Assembly: GCF_001624705.1 (NCBI RefSeq)
Contig: NZ_JSEO01000006.1
Span: forward strand, 186,001-250,000
Reading direction: 5' to 3'
From: Marinomonas sp. SBI8L
GTDB taxonomy: Bacteria > Pseudomonadota > Gammaproteobacteria > Pseudomonadales > Marinomonadaceae
DNA: 64,000 nt
Shown here: positions 38,055-46,323 of the stretch, in pieces
Layout of the letters: each line of letters begins with the position of its first letter
How positions within the stretch are numbered: the stretch's first letter is position 1
Made by a program: the position numbers and the translations under genes
Notes under the pieces: model-generated
Databases searched by the model: none
Told to the model about the DNA's origin: nothing
The model's input: the letters and a program-made list of their open reading frames with translations, nothing else

Positions 38055-39092
38055 TTATGGCTCAGCGCTCAGTTGTTGCTCCAACATGATTTGATTAACT
38101 TGGGTATCGATTCGGTTAAGTTTGCCATTCACTTGAATTCTAAAGGCATCAATAGCATTGATGGCCTCTTGATGGTCATCCAACTGAGCTTTCAGGTTAG
38201 CTGGCATATCTGGTTTAGCACTGCGTAAACCTTCTACTTTCTCATCAATTTGGCTAATGCTTGCTTCAATCTTCGCTAATGTATCTGTTAAAGATTTAAC
38301 CTGATTAGACACACTTTGGTTATTGGTTTGCATTGTTTTTATTGTGTTGAGCAAATCATCAATTTGACCATTTTGCTGCTCCACTTTCACAATCAAACTT
38401 GCGGTTTCATCACCCATCTTAGATAAGGTTTGCCCAGTAACATCTTGCTCTTCACGCATAGCGTCAATTTCAAATGCACGGGTTTGGCTATCCTGCTCGA
38501 CTTGATTCAAATTACCTAACAATTTATGGTAATTTGCTTCTATGTCATTGACGGCTTCACCTTGAACCGCAACAAGTTTGCCTTGTGTTGCAAGGGATTC
38601 ACGTAAATTAGATTGCTTTTTATCTATACTAGCCACATTCGTGGTATTGGCTTTTATTGCCTTACGGTTAGTGTCATAAGACACACCCCATAATTTACGA
38701 ATTTCACTGTTGTGATTCTTTAACGTCTCTGCAACCGTCAAGTCTTGTTCATTGGCAGACACATCTGCCGCTAACAGTTGATGATCTAAGTTAGTTAGTT
38801 GAGTATTGGTAGCAGCGAGCTCAGATTTTAGTCTTTGGTTGTCTTGCCAGACCCAAAAACCAGCAGCGCAGGCAGCACCAACAAATAAAAATAACAGCAG
38901 GTACACCCCAATTAAACTAGGCTTTTTATATTGCACTTGGGGTTGTGCTTTTGCCTCATTTAAGAGTTTAGCTTTAGTCGAAGCAGGAGCCAATCGTCTC
39001 TTCGTTGTGGACTGATTAGTACGACGGTCACTGACTTCATCTTGGTCCAAGGTAAGGCTTGGAATTTCTACATCATCATCTTGTCTTGGCAT
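38055..39092 (-). CDS. Coiled-coil membrane protein of unknown function
   Basis: About 345 residues from MPRQDDDVEIPSL (39092); the frame reads on to 39143. An acidic then basic cytoplasmic N-terminus (to about residue 58) is followed by a single membrane helix (GVYLLLFLFVGAACAAGFWVW). The remainder is almost continuously helical with heptad-like repeats (LAATNTQLTNLDHQLL, QNGQIDDLLNTIKTMQ). This is a type II membrane protein with a long periplasmic coiled coil. It is divergent from sodB. Conserved proteins of this kind are known in marine Gammaproteobacteria, but I know of no function. Confidence 0.75.
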   Translation of the reverse strand: MPRQDDDVEIPSLTLDQDEVSDRRTNQSTTKRRLAPASTKAKLLNEAKAQPQVQYKKPSLIGVYLLLFLFVGAACAAGFWVWQDNQRLKSELAATNTQLTNLDHQLLAADVSANEQDLTVAETLKNHNSEIRKLWGVSYDTNRKAIKANTTNVASIDKKQSNLRESLATQGKLVAVQGEAVNDIEANYHKLLGNLNQVEQDSQTRAFEIDAMREEQDVTGQTLSKMGDETASLIVKVEQQNGQIDDLLNTIKTMQTNNQSVSNQVKSLTDTLAKIEASISQIDEKVEGLRSAKPDMPANLKAQLDDHQEAINAIDAFRIQVNGKLNRIDTQVNQIMLEQQLSAEP

Positions 39093-39197
39093 TGAATTCT
39101 TACTGAGCCCTTGTTTTGAATGAAAAAAAGGATAACCACACAAATTGAAGGAATATTATCTTCAATTCTTCGGTGCTATTATATATGCACCATTAAC

Positions 39198-39218
39198 TGC
39201 TTGATAACAAGCATTTTT
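39198..39218 (+). promoter_or_regulatory. Terminator-like hairpin in the sodB leader
   Basis: TGCTTG ATAA CAAGCA followed by TTTTT lies 26 bases before the sodB start. A second inverted repeat, GGTGC tattatatat GCACC, lies just upstream at 39172-39191. The hairpin resembles a weak terminator, though AT-rich leaders make such structures easily. Confidence 0.4.
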
Positions 39219-39244
39219 CAATATGAAATCGCAGGAGAAAAGAA

Positions 39245-39829
39245 ATGGCGTTTGAATTACCAGCTCTACCATACGCAAAAGATGCTCTAGAGCCTCACAT
39301 GTCAGCGGAAACATTGGACTTCCACCACGGCAAACACCATAACACTTATGTTGTTAAATTAAATGGTCTTGTTCCTGGTTCTGAGTTTGAAGGCAAAAGC
39401 CTAGAAGACATTATTGCATCAGCTCCAGCTGGTCCTGTATTCAACAATGCAGCACAAATCTGGAACCACACTTTCTTCTGGAACAGCCTAAGCCCACAAG
39501 GTGGCGGTCAACCAGCAGGCGCACTAGCTGACGCAATCAACGCTAAATGGGGTTCTTTCGAAGAGTTCCAAGCAGCATTCAACGACAAAGCAGTTAACAA
39601 CTTCGGTTCTAGCTGGACTTGGTTGGTAAAAACAGCTGAAGGCGAATTAGACATTGTTAACACTAGCAATGCTGGTACTCCTTCTACTGACGGTTACACA
39701 GCGCTATTGACTGTTGACCTTTGGGAACACGCTTACTACATCGACTACCGTAACGTTCGTCCTGATTACCTAAAAGGTTTCTGGGCGCTAGCTAACTGGG
39801 ATTTTGCTGCTGCTAACTTTGCTGCATAA
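39245..39829 (+). CDS. sodB: Iron superoxide dismutase
   Basis: A 194-residue Fe/Mn superoxide dismutase. [30 protein letters not shown] carries two metal-binding histidines. [10 protein letters not shown] and the C-terminal metal motif [13 protein letters not shown] complete the site. [11 protein letters not shown] and GGGQP are the pattern of the iron form. It converts superoxide to hydrogen peroxide in the cytoplasm. AGGAG lies before the ATG, and a strong terminator follows. Codon use looks highly adapted, as in an abundant protein. Confidence 0.96.
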   Translation: MAFELPALPYAKDALEPHMSAETLDFHHGKHHNTYVVKLNGLVPGSEFEGKSLEDIIASAPAGPVFNNAAQIWNHTFFWNSLSPQGGGQPAGALADAINAKWGSFEEFQAAFNDKAVNNFGSSWTWLVKTAEGELDIVNTSNAGTPSTDGYTALLTVDLWEHAYYIDYRNVRPDYLKGFWALANWDFAAANFAA

Positions 39830-39900
39830 AATCAGTTAGTTTTGTTTTAAGTCTTGGCTTAAGGGTTTGTGGAAACACTTAAGTCAATTTAAAGCAAATA

Positions 39901-39938
39901 AAAACGCGATTCAAACCCAGTCTGAATCGCGTTTTTTT
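39901..39938. terminator. Terminator of sodB
   Basis: AAAACGCGATTCA pairs with TGAATCGCGTTTT around a nine-base loop, followed by further T residues. It is shared between convergent sodB and the TerB-like gene. Confidence 0.92.
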
Positions 39939-39963
39939 ATGTCTAAAAGTCTTACCTTAGGCT

Positions 39964-40413
39964 TTATTCAGTGTCTTTCGCGGCTTTAGCAGCTAATTTA
40001 GTCTGAATAAAAACGGAATGAGGCACATATAAAAGTTCACAGATACGTCTGATGCGATAGTCTTCATATTCATCTAACACGCCATCAGCATAAGCAACAC
40101 GCCAGAGAGCACCTACTAGCGCTTCTTTCTCTTCCTTACCTGCATGCTCATTAATAGCATTAGTAAATTGGAACATATCATTAGCTGATTCAACGGATTG
40201 TTTCATGTCAAGGTAGAGTTGCTCAACTTGCTCTAGTCCGGTTTCTTTCTCTATTAACTTTAAAACTTGCTGCTTTTCAGTTTCTTCAATTTTCTCATCG
40301 GCCAACATGACTTCAATAAGCAGTGCCGCAACCGCTTGCTGGTAAGACACAGCTTCTACCGCTTCTTCTGGATCTTGAAATTGCTCAATGATTTTTTTAA
40401 ATGCAGCTAACAT
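39964..40413 (-). CDS. TerB-like protein
   Basis: A 149-residue helical protein of the TerB/DjlA-N fold. VAALLIEVMLADEKIEETEKQQVLKLI and VGALWRVAYADGVLDEYEDYRIRRI are the two TerB-type metal-binding repeats with acidic residues. The family includes tellurite-resistance TerB and many stand-alone proteins of unknown role. No other ter gene is nearby. It overlaps nothing and sits 11 bases after the 40425-40898 gene. Confidence 0.85.
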   Translation of the reverse strand: MLAAFKKIIEQFQDPEEAVEAVSYQQAVAALLIEVMLADEKIEETEKQQVLKLIEKETGLEQVEQLYLDMKQSVESANDMFQFTNAINEHAGKEEKEALVGALWRVAYADGVLDEYEDYRIRRICELLYVPHSVFIQTKLAAKAAKDTE

Positions 40414-40424
40414 ACTTTCTCCAT

Positions 40425-40898
40425 TTATTTATTTTCTAAGGCTTGATTCAAATAGGCTAAATTCAAATCAATCAATTTATTTGGAAATTGTCGATAATCA
40501 GGATAGGGACAGAAAATTAGGTTTTGATCGACTTTCAAAAGACCTTTTTCATCGACTTGAATAAAGTCTCTACTCTCTTTTAGTGTCGACTGCATTTGAC
40601 CACCGCAAACATAATAAATTTTATCCTGATCAAAATTTTCTGGCATTTGAAATAAAATGCACTCGCTTTCTTGTATCAGTCTAGTGTCTCTGTATTCACG
40701 CCAATCTATTTTAGCTGCCGTCAGCTTCGCCATAATAGTGAGAATCTTACGCCAATGATTACCATCCTGAGCAATAATATCTGCCACAGACGGCCGGTTT
40801 AAATGGCCATTAGAGCCAACTAGATAATCACCTTTAGGTGGCGTTGGTAAAATAAACACTGTTTTTGCAAGCCCGTAAGCACACCCCAAACTAAACAC
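40425..40898 (-). CDS. Conserved hypothetical protein
   Basis: A 157-residue soluble protein starting at GTG 40898, with GGAGAG about ten bases upstream. The order AKTVFILPTPPKGDYLVGSNGHLN, NHWRKILTIMAKLTAAKIDW, YYVCGGQMQ and ending LIFCPYPDYRQFPNKLIDLNL is consistent with a small single domain. Two cysteine-containing motifs (YVCGG, FCPYP) are noteworthy. I do not recognise the family. It is followed closely by the TerB-like gene, so they may be co-transcribed. Confidence 0.65.
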   Translation of the reverse strand: MFSLGCAYGLAKTVFILPTPPKGDYLVGSNGHLNRPSVADIIAQDGNHWRKILTIMAKLTAAKIDWREYRDTRLIQESECILFQMPENFDQDKIYYVCGGQMQSTLKESRDFIQVDEKGLLKVDQNLIFCPYPDYRQFPNKLIDLNLAYLNQALENK

Positions 40899-41087
40899 GT
40901 TTTTTCTTCTCTCCTTTAAACATCATACTGCAAAAAAGCCATGATTTAAGACATGCCTATAATAGCATTTTGATTTACACAAAAGTTCCTTGATTGATAC
41001 AAGTTAACACCTAAGGTGGAGCTTGACAGTGAAGTCGTTTCATAAAACAATATAGCAATAAATTATAAGCTTATATTGGATTGGAAT

Positions 41088-41525
41088 ATGAAATTTATTA
41101 ATTCAGGTGTTATCGGTGGTGTTTTAATCGGTTTTGCAGCTCTGCTCTACCTACTTTTATATGGCCGTGTATTAGGTGTTAGTGGCTTAATTAATCAGAC
41201 TGCTTTTAATAAAAGCAAAGAACAAGGCACTAATAAATTTTATCTCGCCATGATTCTAATTGGCACATTAATAGGTGGCAGTAGCTATGGGGTATTTTTT
41301 GAACCTCAATTTGTGATGCCAAATGATCGTTCCCCTCTTCTTCTCATCATTGCTGGCTTGATTGTCGGTTTTGGCACCCGAATGGGGAATGGCTGTACCA
41401 GTGGTCATGGTGTGTGTGGTATTTCAAGAGGATCTTCACGCTCTATCGTAGCTACAATGACATTTATGGTTAGTGCCATAATAACCGTTTATGTGACTAG
41501 CCGACTTTTTCAAATAGGAGCCTAA
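41088..41525 (+). CDS. YeeE/YedE sulfur-transport family protein, N-terminal half type
   Basis: About 145 residues from ATG 41088, with four membrane helices. The family motif GFGTRMGNGCTSGHGVCGISRGSSRS, with two conserved cysteines, is complete. This half-size protein pairs with the next gene, as in PmpA/PmpB-like pairs. Full-length YeeE imports thiosulfate; a role in sulfur-compound uptake here is inferred. GGAG lies before the second gene's start, which overlaps this gene's tail. Confidence 0.88.
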   Translation: MKFINSGVIGGVLIGFAALLYLLLYGRVLGVSGLINQTAFNKSKEQGTNKFYLAMILIGTLIGGSSYGVFFEPQFVMPNDRSPLLLIIAGLIVGFGTRMGNGCTSGHGVCGISRGSSRSIVATMTFMVSAIITVYVTSRLFQIGA

Positions 41526-41526
41526 T

Positions 41527-42039
41527 ATGAGCAATAGTATGAAAAGCAATATGGTTTCTAATCAAGACAAGTCATCTCCTATCTTTCACATTCTTATGCA
41601 CTTGTTAATAGGTATTTTATTTGGAGCAGGCCTTGCAATATCCGAGATGGCAAACCCAAATGCGGTATTAAGTTTTCTCGATGTTAGCGCTATTTTTACT
41701 CAAGATAGCTCTTTTAGTAAAAATGCGAGTTGGAATCCAGACCTTATTTTTGTCATGGTGTCGGCAATTTCGGTTGGCGTTTTGGCCTACGCGATTAAGA
41801 ATAAGATGACAAAGCCTAAATTTACATCAATTTGGCGACTACCAAGCAAGCTCGCCTTAGATAAACCTTTAATATTCGGTGCTATTTTATTTGGAATTGG
41901 CTGGGGTCTTGCGGGTTACTGTCCAGGTCCTGCTTTAACCGCTCTAGTAAACAACCCAATGGAAGGTGTGTATTTTCTTTCTTCCATGTTAATAGGAAGT
42001 TTTGCCTTCCAAGCAATATCAACAATGAGAAAAACCTAG
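41527..42039 (+). CDS. YeeE/YedE family protein, second half (DUF6691 type)
   Basis: A 170-residue membrane protein with about four helices. GAGLAISEMANPNAVLSFLDV and FGIGWGLAGYCPGPALTALV are the marker motifs of the second half, the latter with its conserved Cys. The ATG lies one base after the stop of the first half, so the two are translationally coupled and probably form one transporter. Confidence 0.88.
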   Translation: MSNSMKSNMVSNQDKSSPIFHILMHLLIGILFGAGLAISEMANPNAVLSFLDVSAIFTQDSSFSKNASWNPDLIFVMVSAISVGVLAYAIKNKMTKPKFTSIWRLPSKLALDKPLIFGAILFGIGWGLAGYCPGPALTALVNNPMEGVYFLSSMLIGSFAFQAISTMRKT

Positions 42040-42153
42040 CAGCAATCCTTTATTTTTCTTACCATCCCTATTCTACTAATTTGATTCAAATTACTGATAA
42101 GTGAATTTGAATCATTGGGACTTTCGCATTTTTTAATTGATGGAACTTAGCAA

Positions 42154-42987
42154 ATGAAACTCGACTCGATTCATATCTACCCAGTTAAATCTATAGCCGG
42201 CATCTCGCTAGAGACAAGCCAAGTGAAACAAAGCGGTTTATTCGATGATCGACGTTATATGTTAGTCCTAGCCAATGGCAACTTTGTGACCGCTAGAAAG
42301 TACCCTATTTTAACTCAAATCCACGCCCTCTATGATTCACAAGGGCTTCTGTCTCTTAGTTATCAAGATAAAAGCATTAGGCTAGATCAAAGTAATTTTG
42401 CCGCTGACTATAAGTCAGTCAAGATTTGGGGAACACAAGTTTCTGCTCAAATCTGCGGCCAAGACTATAACAACTGGTTCAGTCAAATTATTGGTAAAGA
42501 GGTTGAACTAGTGTATTTCGGTGAGCAATCTGAGAGAGTTACTGGCAATAGACCTGACAAACCTGTTGCTTTTGCTGATGGCTATCCTTTCTTAATTACC
42601 TCAAAAGCCTCTTTAGAAGCATTACAAGCAGTTTGCCCCGAAAAAGTGAATATCGCTCAGTTTAGAGCTAATCTGATTATTGATGATTGTGATGCTTTTG
42701 CAGAAGACACTTGGGCAAGGTTTAAAATTGGTGAGGTTATTTTTGAAACGGTGAAACCTTGTGTCCGTTGTACGCTCACAACCGTAGACCCAGAAACAGG
42801 TGAGTTTAATAGCCAAGGCGAGCCCTTTAAGAGCCTTAAAAACTTTCGTTTTCTAAAGAAGGAAGGCAAAGATAAAGGCCCTACTTTTGGCATGAATATC
42901 GTCGCAATGAATGAAGGAAATATTAAAGCAGGCGATACTTTAGAGGTTTTAGAGTACCGAGACGCAGAAGTTTATAACACGCTTTAA
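42154..42987 (+). CDS. MOSC-domain protein
   Basis: A 277-residue protein with the MOSC N-terminal beta barrel (IHIYPVKSIAGISLETSQVKQSGLFDDRRYML) and MOSC domain (INIAQFRANLIIDDCDAFAED). The cofactor-binding cysteines are in VKPCVRCTLTTVDPETGEF. No C-terminal ferredoxin domain is present. MOSC proteins relate to molybdenum-cofactor sulfur transfer or to reductases of N-hydroxylated compounds. It follows the YeeE/YedE pair by 114 bases. Confidence 0.85.
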   Translation: MKLDSIHIYPVKSIAGISLETSQVKQSGLFDDRRYMLVLANGNFVTARKYPILTQIHALYDSQGLLSLSYQDKSIRLDQSNFAADYKSVKIWGTQVSAQICGQDYNNWFSQIIGKEVELVYFGEQSERVTGNRPDKPVAFADGYPFLITSKASLEALQAVCPEKVNIAQFRANLIIDDCDAFAEDTWARFKIGEVIFETVKPCVRCTLTTVDPETGEFNSQGEPFKSLKNFRFLKKEGKDKGPTFGMNIVAMNEGNIKAGDTLEVLEYRDAEVYNTL

Positions 42988-42997
42988 GGAGGATAAT

Positions 42998-43037
42998 AAC
43001 TTAAGTGTTACTTATATTTTTAAGTAACACTTAAGTT
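42998..43037. terminator. 17-bp perfect inverted repeat between MOSC and ArsR genes
   Basis: AACTTAAGTGTTACTTA (42998-43014) pairs perfectly with TAAGTAACACTTAAGTT (43021-43037) around a six-base AT loop. It lies between convergent genes. It is AT-rich with no T tract, so termination is likely but other roles are possible. Confidence 0.55.
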
Positions 43038-43071
43038 AATTACAGTTAAAACAAAAACTTAAATTAACAAT

Positions 43072-43410
43072 CTAAGATAGTTCCATTTCTCTTTTTTCTT
43101 CAGGCTGACTAAACATAGTCTGCAGTGTCTGCATCAACACCAAGACTCTCTCATCCGCAATCGTATAATAGATTGTTTGAGAATCCCTTCTTGTTGCAAC
43201 CAAATTATCTTTACGAAGTACGGCTAAATGCTGAGACAAAGCAGATTGGCTTAAGCTAACACTTTTATTCAAAGCGCCAACCGACAATTCACCTGACTGT
43301 AATGTGCATAAGATCATCAGCCTATGTTCGTTACTGATAGCTTTAAGTAGGCTTGCAGCCTGACCTGTATGCGCTAAAAGTTCAGGAAAAAATATATTAC
43401 TCGCTAGCAT
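43072..43410 (-). CDS. ArsR/SmtB-family regulator
   Basis: About 112 residues from ATG 43410. ASLLKAISNEHRLMILCTLQSGELSVGALN is the classical opening, SQSALSQHLAVLRKDNLVATRRDSQTIYY is the recognition helix and wing. One Cys (MILC) matches the first redox cysteine of persulfide sensors such as BigR, but the second is missing. The signal is therefore unclear; the nearby YeeE/YedE pair is a possible target. It starts 160 bases downstream of the xthA stop. Confidence 0.88.
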   Translation of the reverse strand: MLASNIFFPELLAHTGQAASLLKAISNEHRLMILCTLQSGELSVGALNKSVSLSQSALSQHLAVLRKDNLVATRRDSQTIYYTIADERVLVLMQTLQTMFSQPEEKREMELS

Positions 43411-43573
43411 AACCACTCTCTAACCCGTTACTTTTTGTAACCACCATGTTACACGCGGCTAAAGTGCTTGGCTAGGTACTTTTACACTGTCCTTACACTC
43501 AAGATTATAAACCCACAAAGAAAATTTTATTCAACAAGATCAACCAGATGGGTTTAATTTTAGTGTAAAGTTT

Positions 43574-44398
43574 TTATTTAGCTAAAACCTCGATATTAAA
43601 GTCGGTCCATATTGGTGCGTGGTCAGAAGGCTTCTCCATTGCCCTTAAATCATAGTTAACATCCGCATCTTTTAAGCTTGTCATAAGCGTTTTTGTCGCC
43701 ATAATGACATCAATTCTCAAGCCTCGTTTTGGTTCATCATCAAACCCTTTTGAGCGGTAATCAAACCAAGAATATCTATCAGTTTTGCCTGGGTTCAAAT
43801 GACGGTATGTATCGGTTAATCCCCAATTTTCTAGTTTTGCATACCACTCACGCTCTATCGGCTGGAAACTGCATTTACCCGTTTTAAGCCAACGTTTTGC
43901 ATTTTGCGGCCCGATACCTATGTCTAAATCAGTTGGAGAAATATTAATGTCGCCCATCACGATGACTTCTTCATCACCAATATGACTTTCTAAGTAATCC
44001 ATAAGGTCTGCATAAAACTTTTGCTTAGCAGGAAACTTAGTTTCGTGCTCTATGTTTTCACCCTGTGGAAAATAGCCATTTATAACTTTCAGCAAGCCTT
44101 TATCTGTCTTGTAAGTGGCGATGATCATGCGCCTTTGAGCATCTTCTTCATCGTTTGGAAAACCATATTCAACTTTCACAGCCTCTTCTTTTGAGAAGAT
44201 AGCCACACCATAGTGAGACTTTTGACCATAATAATAGGCGTGATAACCAATGCTTTGCGGAATTTCATGTGGGAAAACTTCATCGTGAACTTTGATTTCT
44301 TGAAGGCCAATAATATCGGGAGATTGGCTCTTTACCAGTTCTTCAATTTGATGGGGGCGTGCTCTTAAGCCGTTGATGTTAAAAGAAACAATTTTCAT
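43574..44398 (-). CDS. xthA: Exodeoxyribonuclease III-type nuclease
   Basis: A 274-residue AP endonuclease/exonuclease of the EEP fold. MKIVSFNINGLRARPHQIEEL opens the domain, and LQEIKVHDEVFP carries the metal-binding Glu. GDINISPTDLDIG, TDTYRHLNPGKTDRYSWFDYR and the ending DHAPIWTDFN with the catalytic His are all present. It repairs abasic and oxidised 3' ends of DNA. Single gene, with 315 bases before gor. Confidence 0.95.
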   Translation of the reverse strand: MKIVSFNINGLRARPHQIEELVKSQSPDIIGLQEIKVHDEVFPHEIPQSIGYHAYYYGQKSHYGVAIFSKEEAVKVEYGFPNDEEDAQRRMIIATYKTDKGLLKVINGYFPQGENIEHETKFPAKQKFYADLMDYLESHIGDEEVIVMGDINISPTDLDIGIGPQNAKRWLKTGKCSFQPIEREWYAKLENWGLTDTYRHLNPGKTDRYSWFDYRSKGFDDEPKRGLRIDVIMATKTLMTSLKDADVNYDLRAMEKPSDHAPIWTDFNIEVLAK

Positions 44399-44714
44399 AA
44401 CAAATCCTAGTATTGGGTTGTGTTCATGATACCCAGCTTAGCAGGCGAGTAACAGCAAAGACCATAGCTTAAAATAAAATTATCCGCTTTATTAAAATGC
44501 TTGGAATTAAATCACCTTTCCTCAGTCTGACTATTCAGGCTGGAGGGAAAAGTATCAAACTAGGCCGTATTTTGTGCTTAATATTAAAAAAACCATTGAA
44601 GGTACTTAAGGCAATCCCTATCACTTTAATAGTTCGATTCTTTTGGCATAGATTAGAGTCCACTGTTAGAATCATTTTAAAATTAAATTTCTGCAATTTC
44701 ATGGAGTTAACATT
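44399..44714. other. Divergent intergenic region between xthA and gor
   Basis: About 316 bases that must hold promoters for both genes. I see no strong inverted repeat or RNA element. A short plus frame at 44497-44745 lacks recognisable features and overlaps the gor start. Confidence 0.5.
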
Positions 44715-46085
44715 ATGTCTTATCAGTATGACTTGTTTGTCATAGGTGCAGGGTCAGGTGGTGTCAGAGCGAGCCGTATAGCAGCAGGTAAAGGGTATAA
44801 AGTCGCCGTTGCTGAAGCCAGTGCCTTAGGCGGTACTTGCGTTAATATAGGTTGTGTCCCAAAAAAGCTATTTGTATATGGCGCTGAATATGGCCACGGC
44901 TTTAGTGAAGCAGAAGGCTTTGGTTGGTCTAAGCAAGAAGCGACATTTGATTGGCCAACATTAAGAGATAATAAAACTAAAGAAATAGAAAGACTGAATG
45001 GCATTTACCAAAACATGCTAACCAAAGCAGGTGTTGAAATCATCAATGGTTACGCTAAGTTTGTTGATGCACACACAGTAGAAGTCGATGGCCAAACTTA
45101 CACAGCAGAAAAGATCCTGATAGCTGTTGGCGCTAAGCCTTATATCCCCGAGATTGAAGGTGCTGAGCTTGCCGTTAGCTCTAACGAGATGTTCTACCTA
45201 GACAAACTCCCTAAGAAAGCCCTTGTTGTTGGCGGTGGTTATATCGCCGTAGAATTTGCAGGCATACTAAATGGCTTTGGAGTGGATACCAGCCTAGCTT
45301 ATCGTGGTGATCAAGTCCTAAGAGGCTTTGATCAAGATGTTCGTGATTTTGCTAGCAATGAATATATCAAATCCGGTGTCGATCTAAGATTAAACACAGA
45401 TATTCAAAGTATGTGTTTAGCTGATGCTAACCAAGTTGACGGTGCTCGAATCGTTACCTTTAAAGACGGCCGTGAAGAGAGCTTTGATTTGATTCTATAC
45501 GCCACAGGTCGTGTACCTTATACAGATGGTTTGAATTTAGAAGCGGCTGGTATTGAACTAGATAAAGGCGCGATTAAGGTTAATAAAAACTTTGAAACAT
45601 CTACCTCAAATGTATTCGCTCTAGGTGATGTGATAAACCGTGTGCAGCTAACCCCTGTTGCTATTGGTGAAGCCATGGCACTTATCCAGTACTGGTTTGA
45701 AGGAACAAGTGAAGAGTACGACTATGACAATATCCCTACTGCCGTGTTCAGCCAGCCGCCTATTGGTACCGTTGGTTTAAGTGAACAGGAAGCAGAAGCT
45801 CGTGGTATTGATTTTAGAGTTTACCAAGGTGACTTCAGAGCGATGAAGCATACTTTAAGTGGCTCTGATGCTCGCTGCTTAACTAAGCTTTTGGTAGACA
45901 ACAGCAATGATAAAGTCATTGGTTGCCACATGGTTGGTGACTATGCAGGTGAGATTATTCAAGGTTTGGGTATTGCGATTAAAGCAGGCGCAACCAAAGC
46001 AGACTTTGATGCAACAGTTGGCGTACACCCTTCTACTGCTGAAGAGTTTGTTACCTTTTCTGAAGGTTCTCTCAAAAAACGCTAG
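44715..46085 (+). CDS. gor: Glutathione-disulfide reductase
   Basis: A 456-residue FAD/NAD(P) disulfide oxidoreductase. The FAD site is VIGAGSGGVRASRIAAGKG, and the redox pair is GGTCVNIGCVPKK. The NADPH Rossmann motif is VVGGGYIAVEFAGIL, and ALGDVI lies in the second FAD segment. The C-terminal active-site motif HPSTAEEFVT is complete, and IGCHMVGDYAGEII is typical. It keeps glutathione reduced in the cytoplasm. The ATG is preceded by GGAG. Confidence 0.95.
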   Translation: MSYQYDLFVIGAGSGGVRASRIAAGKGYKVAVAEASALGGTCVNIGCVPKKLFVYGAEYGHGFSEAEGFGWSKQEATFDWPTLRDNKTKEIERLNGIYQNMLTKAGVEIINGYAKFVDAHTVEVDGQTYTAEKILIAVGAKPYIPEIEGAELAVSSNEMFYLDKLPKKALVVGGGYIAVEFAGILNGFGVDTSLAYRGDQVLRGFDQDVRDFASNEYIKSGVDLRLNTDIQSMCLADANQVDGARIVTFKDGREESFDLILYATGRVPYTDGLNLEAAGIELDKGAIKVNKNFETSTSNVFALGDVINRVQLTPVAIGEAMALIQYWFEGTSEEYDYDNIPTAVFSQPPIGTVGLSEQEAEARGIDFRVYQGDFRAMKHTLSGSDARCLTKLLVDNSNDKVIGCHMVGDYAGEIIQGLGIAIKAGATKADFDATVGVHPSTAEEFVTFSEGSLKKR

Positions 46086-46096
46086 TCAAACTTTTT

Positions 46097-46133
46097 AATC
46101 AGAGCAGGAGACTTTATTCTTGCTCTGATTATT
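46097..46133 (+). terminator. Terminator of gor
   Basis: AATCAGAGCA (46097-46106) and TGCTCTGATT (46121-46130) form a ten-bp stem followed by a short T-rich stretch, 11 bases after the gor stop. Confidence 0.75.
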
Positions 46134-46323
46134 TCCTCTGGATTCAAGCTTTTATCTAAGCTAATCTTGTCCCTCATTATTCAGCTTAAGACCCCTTCGA
46201 CACTCTTTAAGCTAAACGGACTAGACCTTGCCAATTATCGGCAATCGAGACTTTCTCGTATCAACATTAAGGATGAATATAAACGCTTTCCCTATGCTTT
46301 GATGTTTGTATTTTTATACAAGT

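Noticed and set aside
44497-44745. 82-residue plus-strand frame before gor
   Set aside because: It overlaps the gor start, has no motif, and looks like spacer translated by chance.
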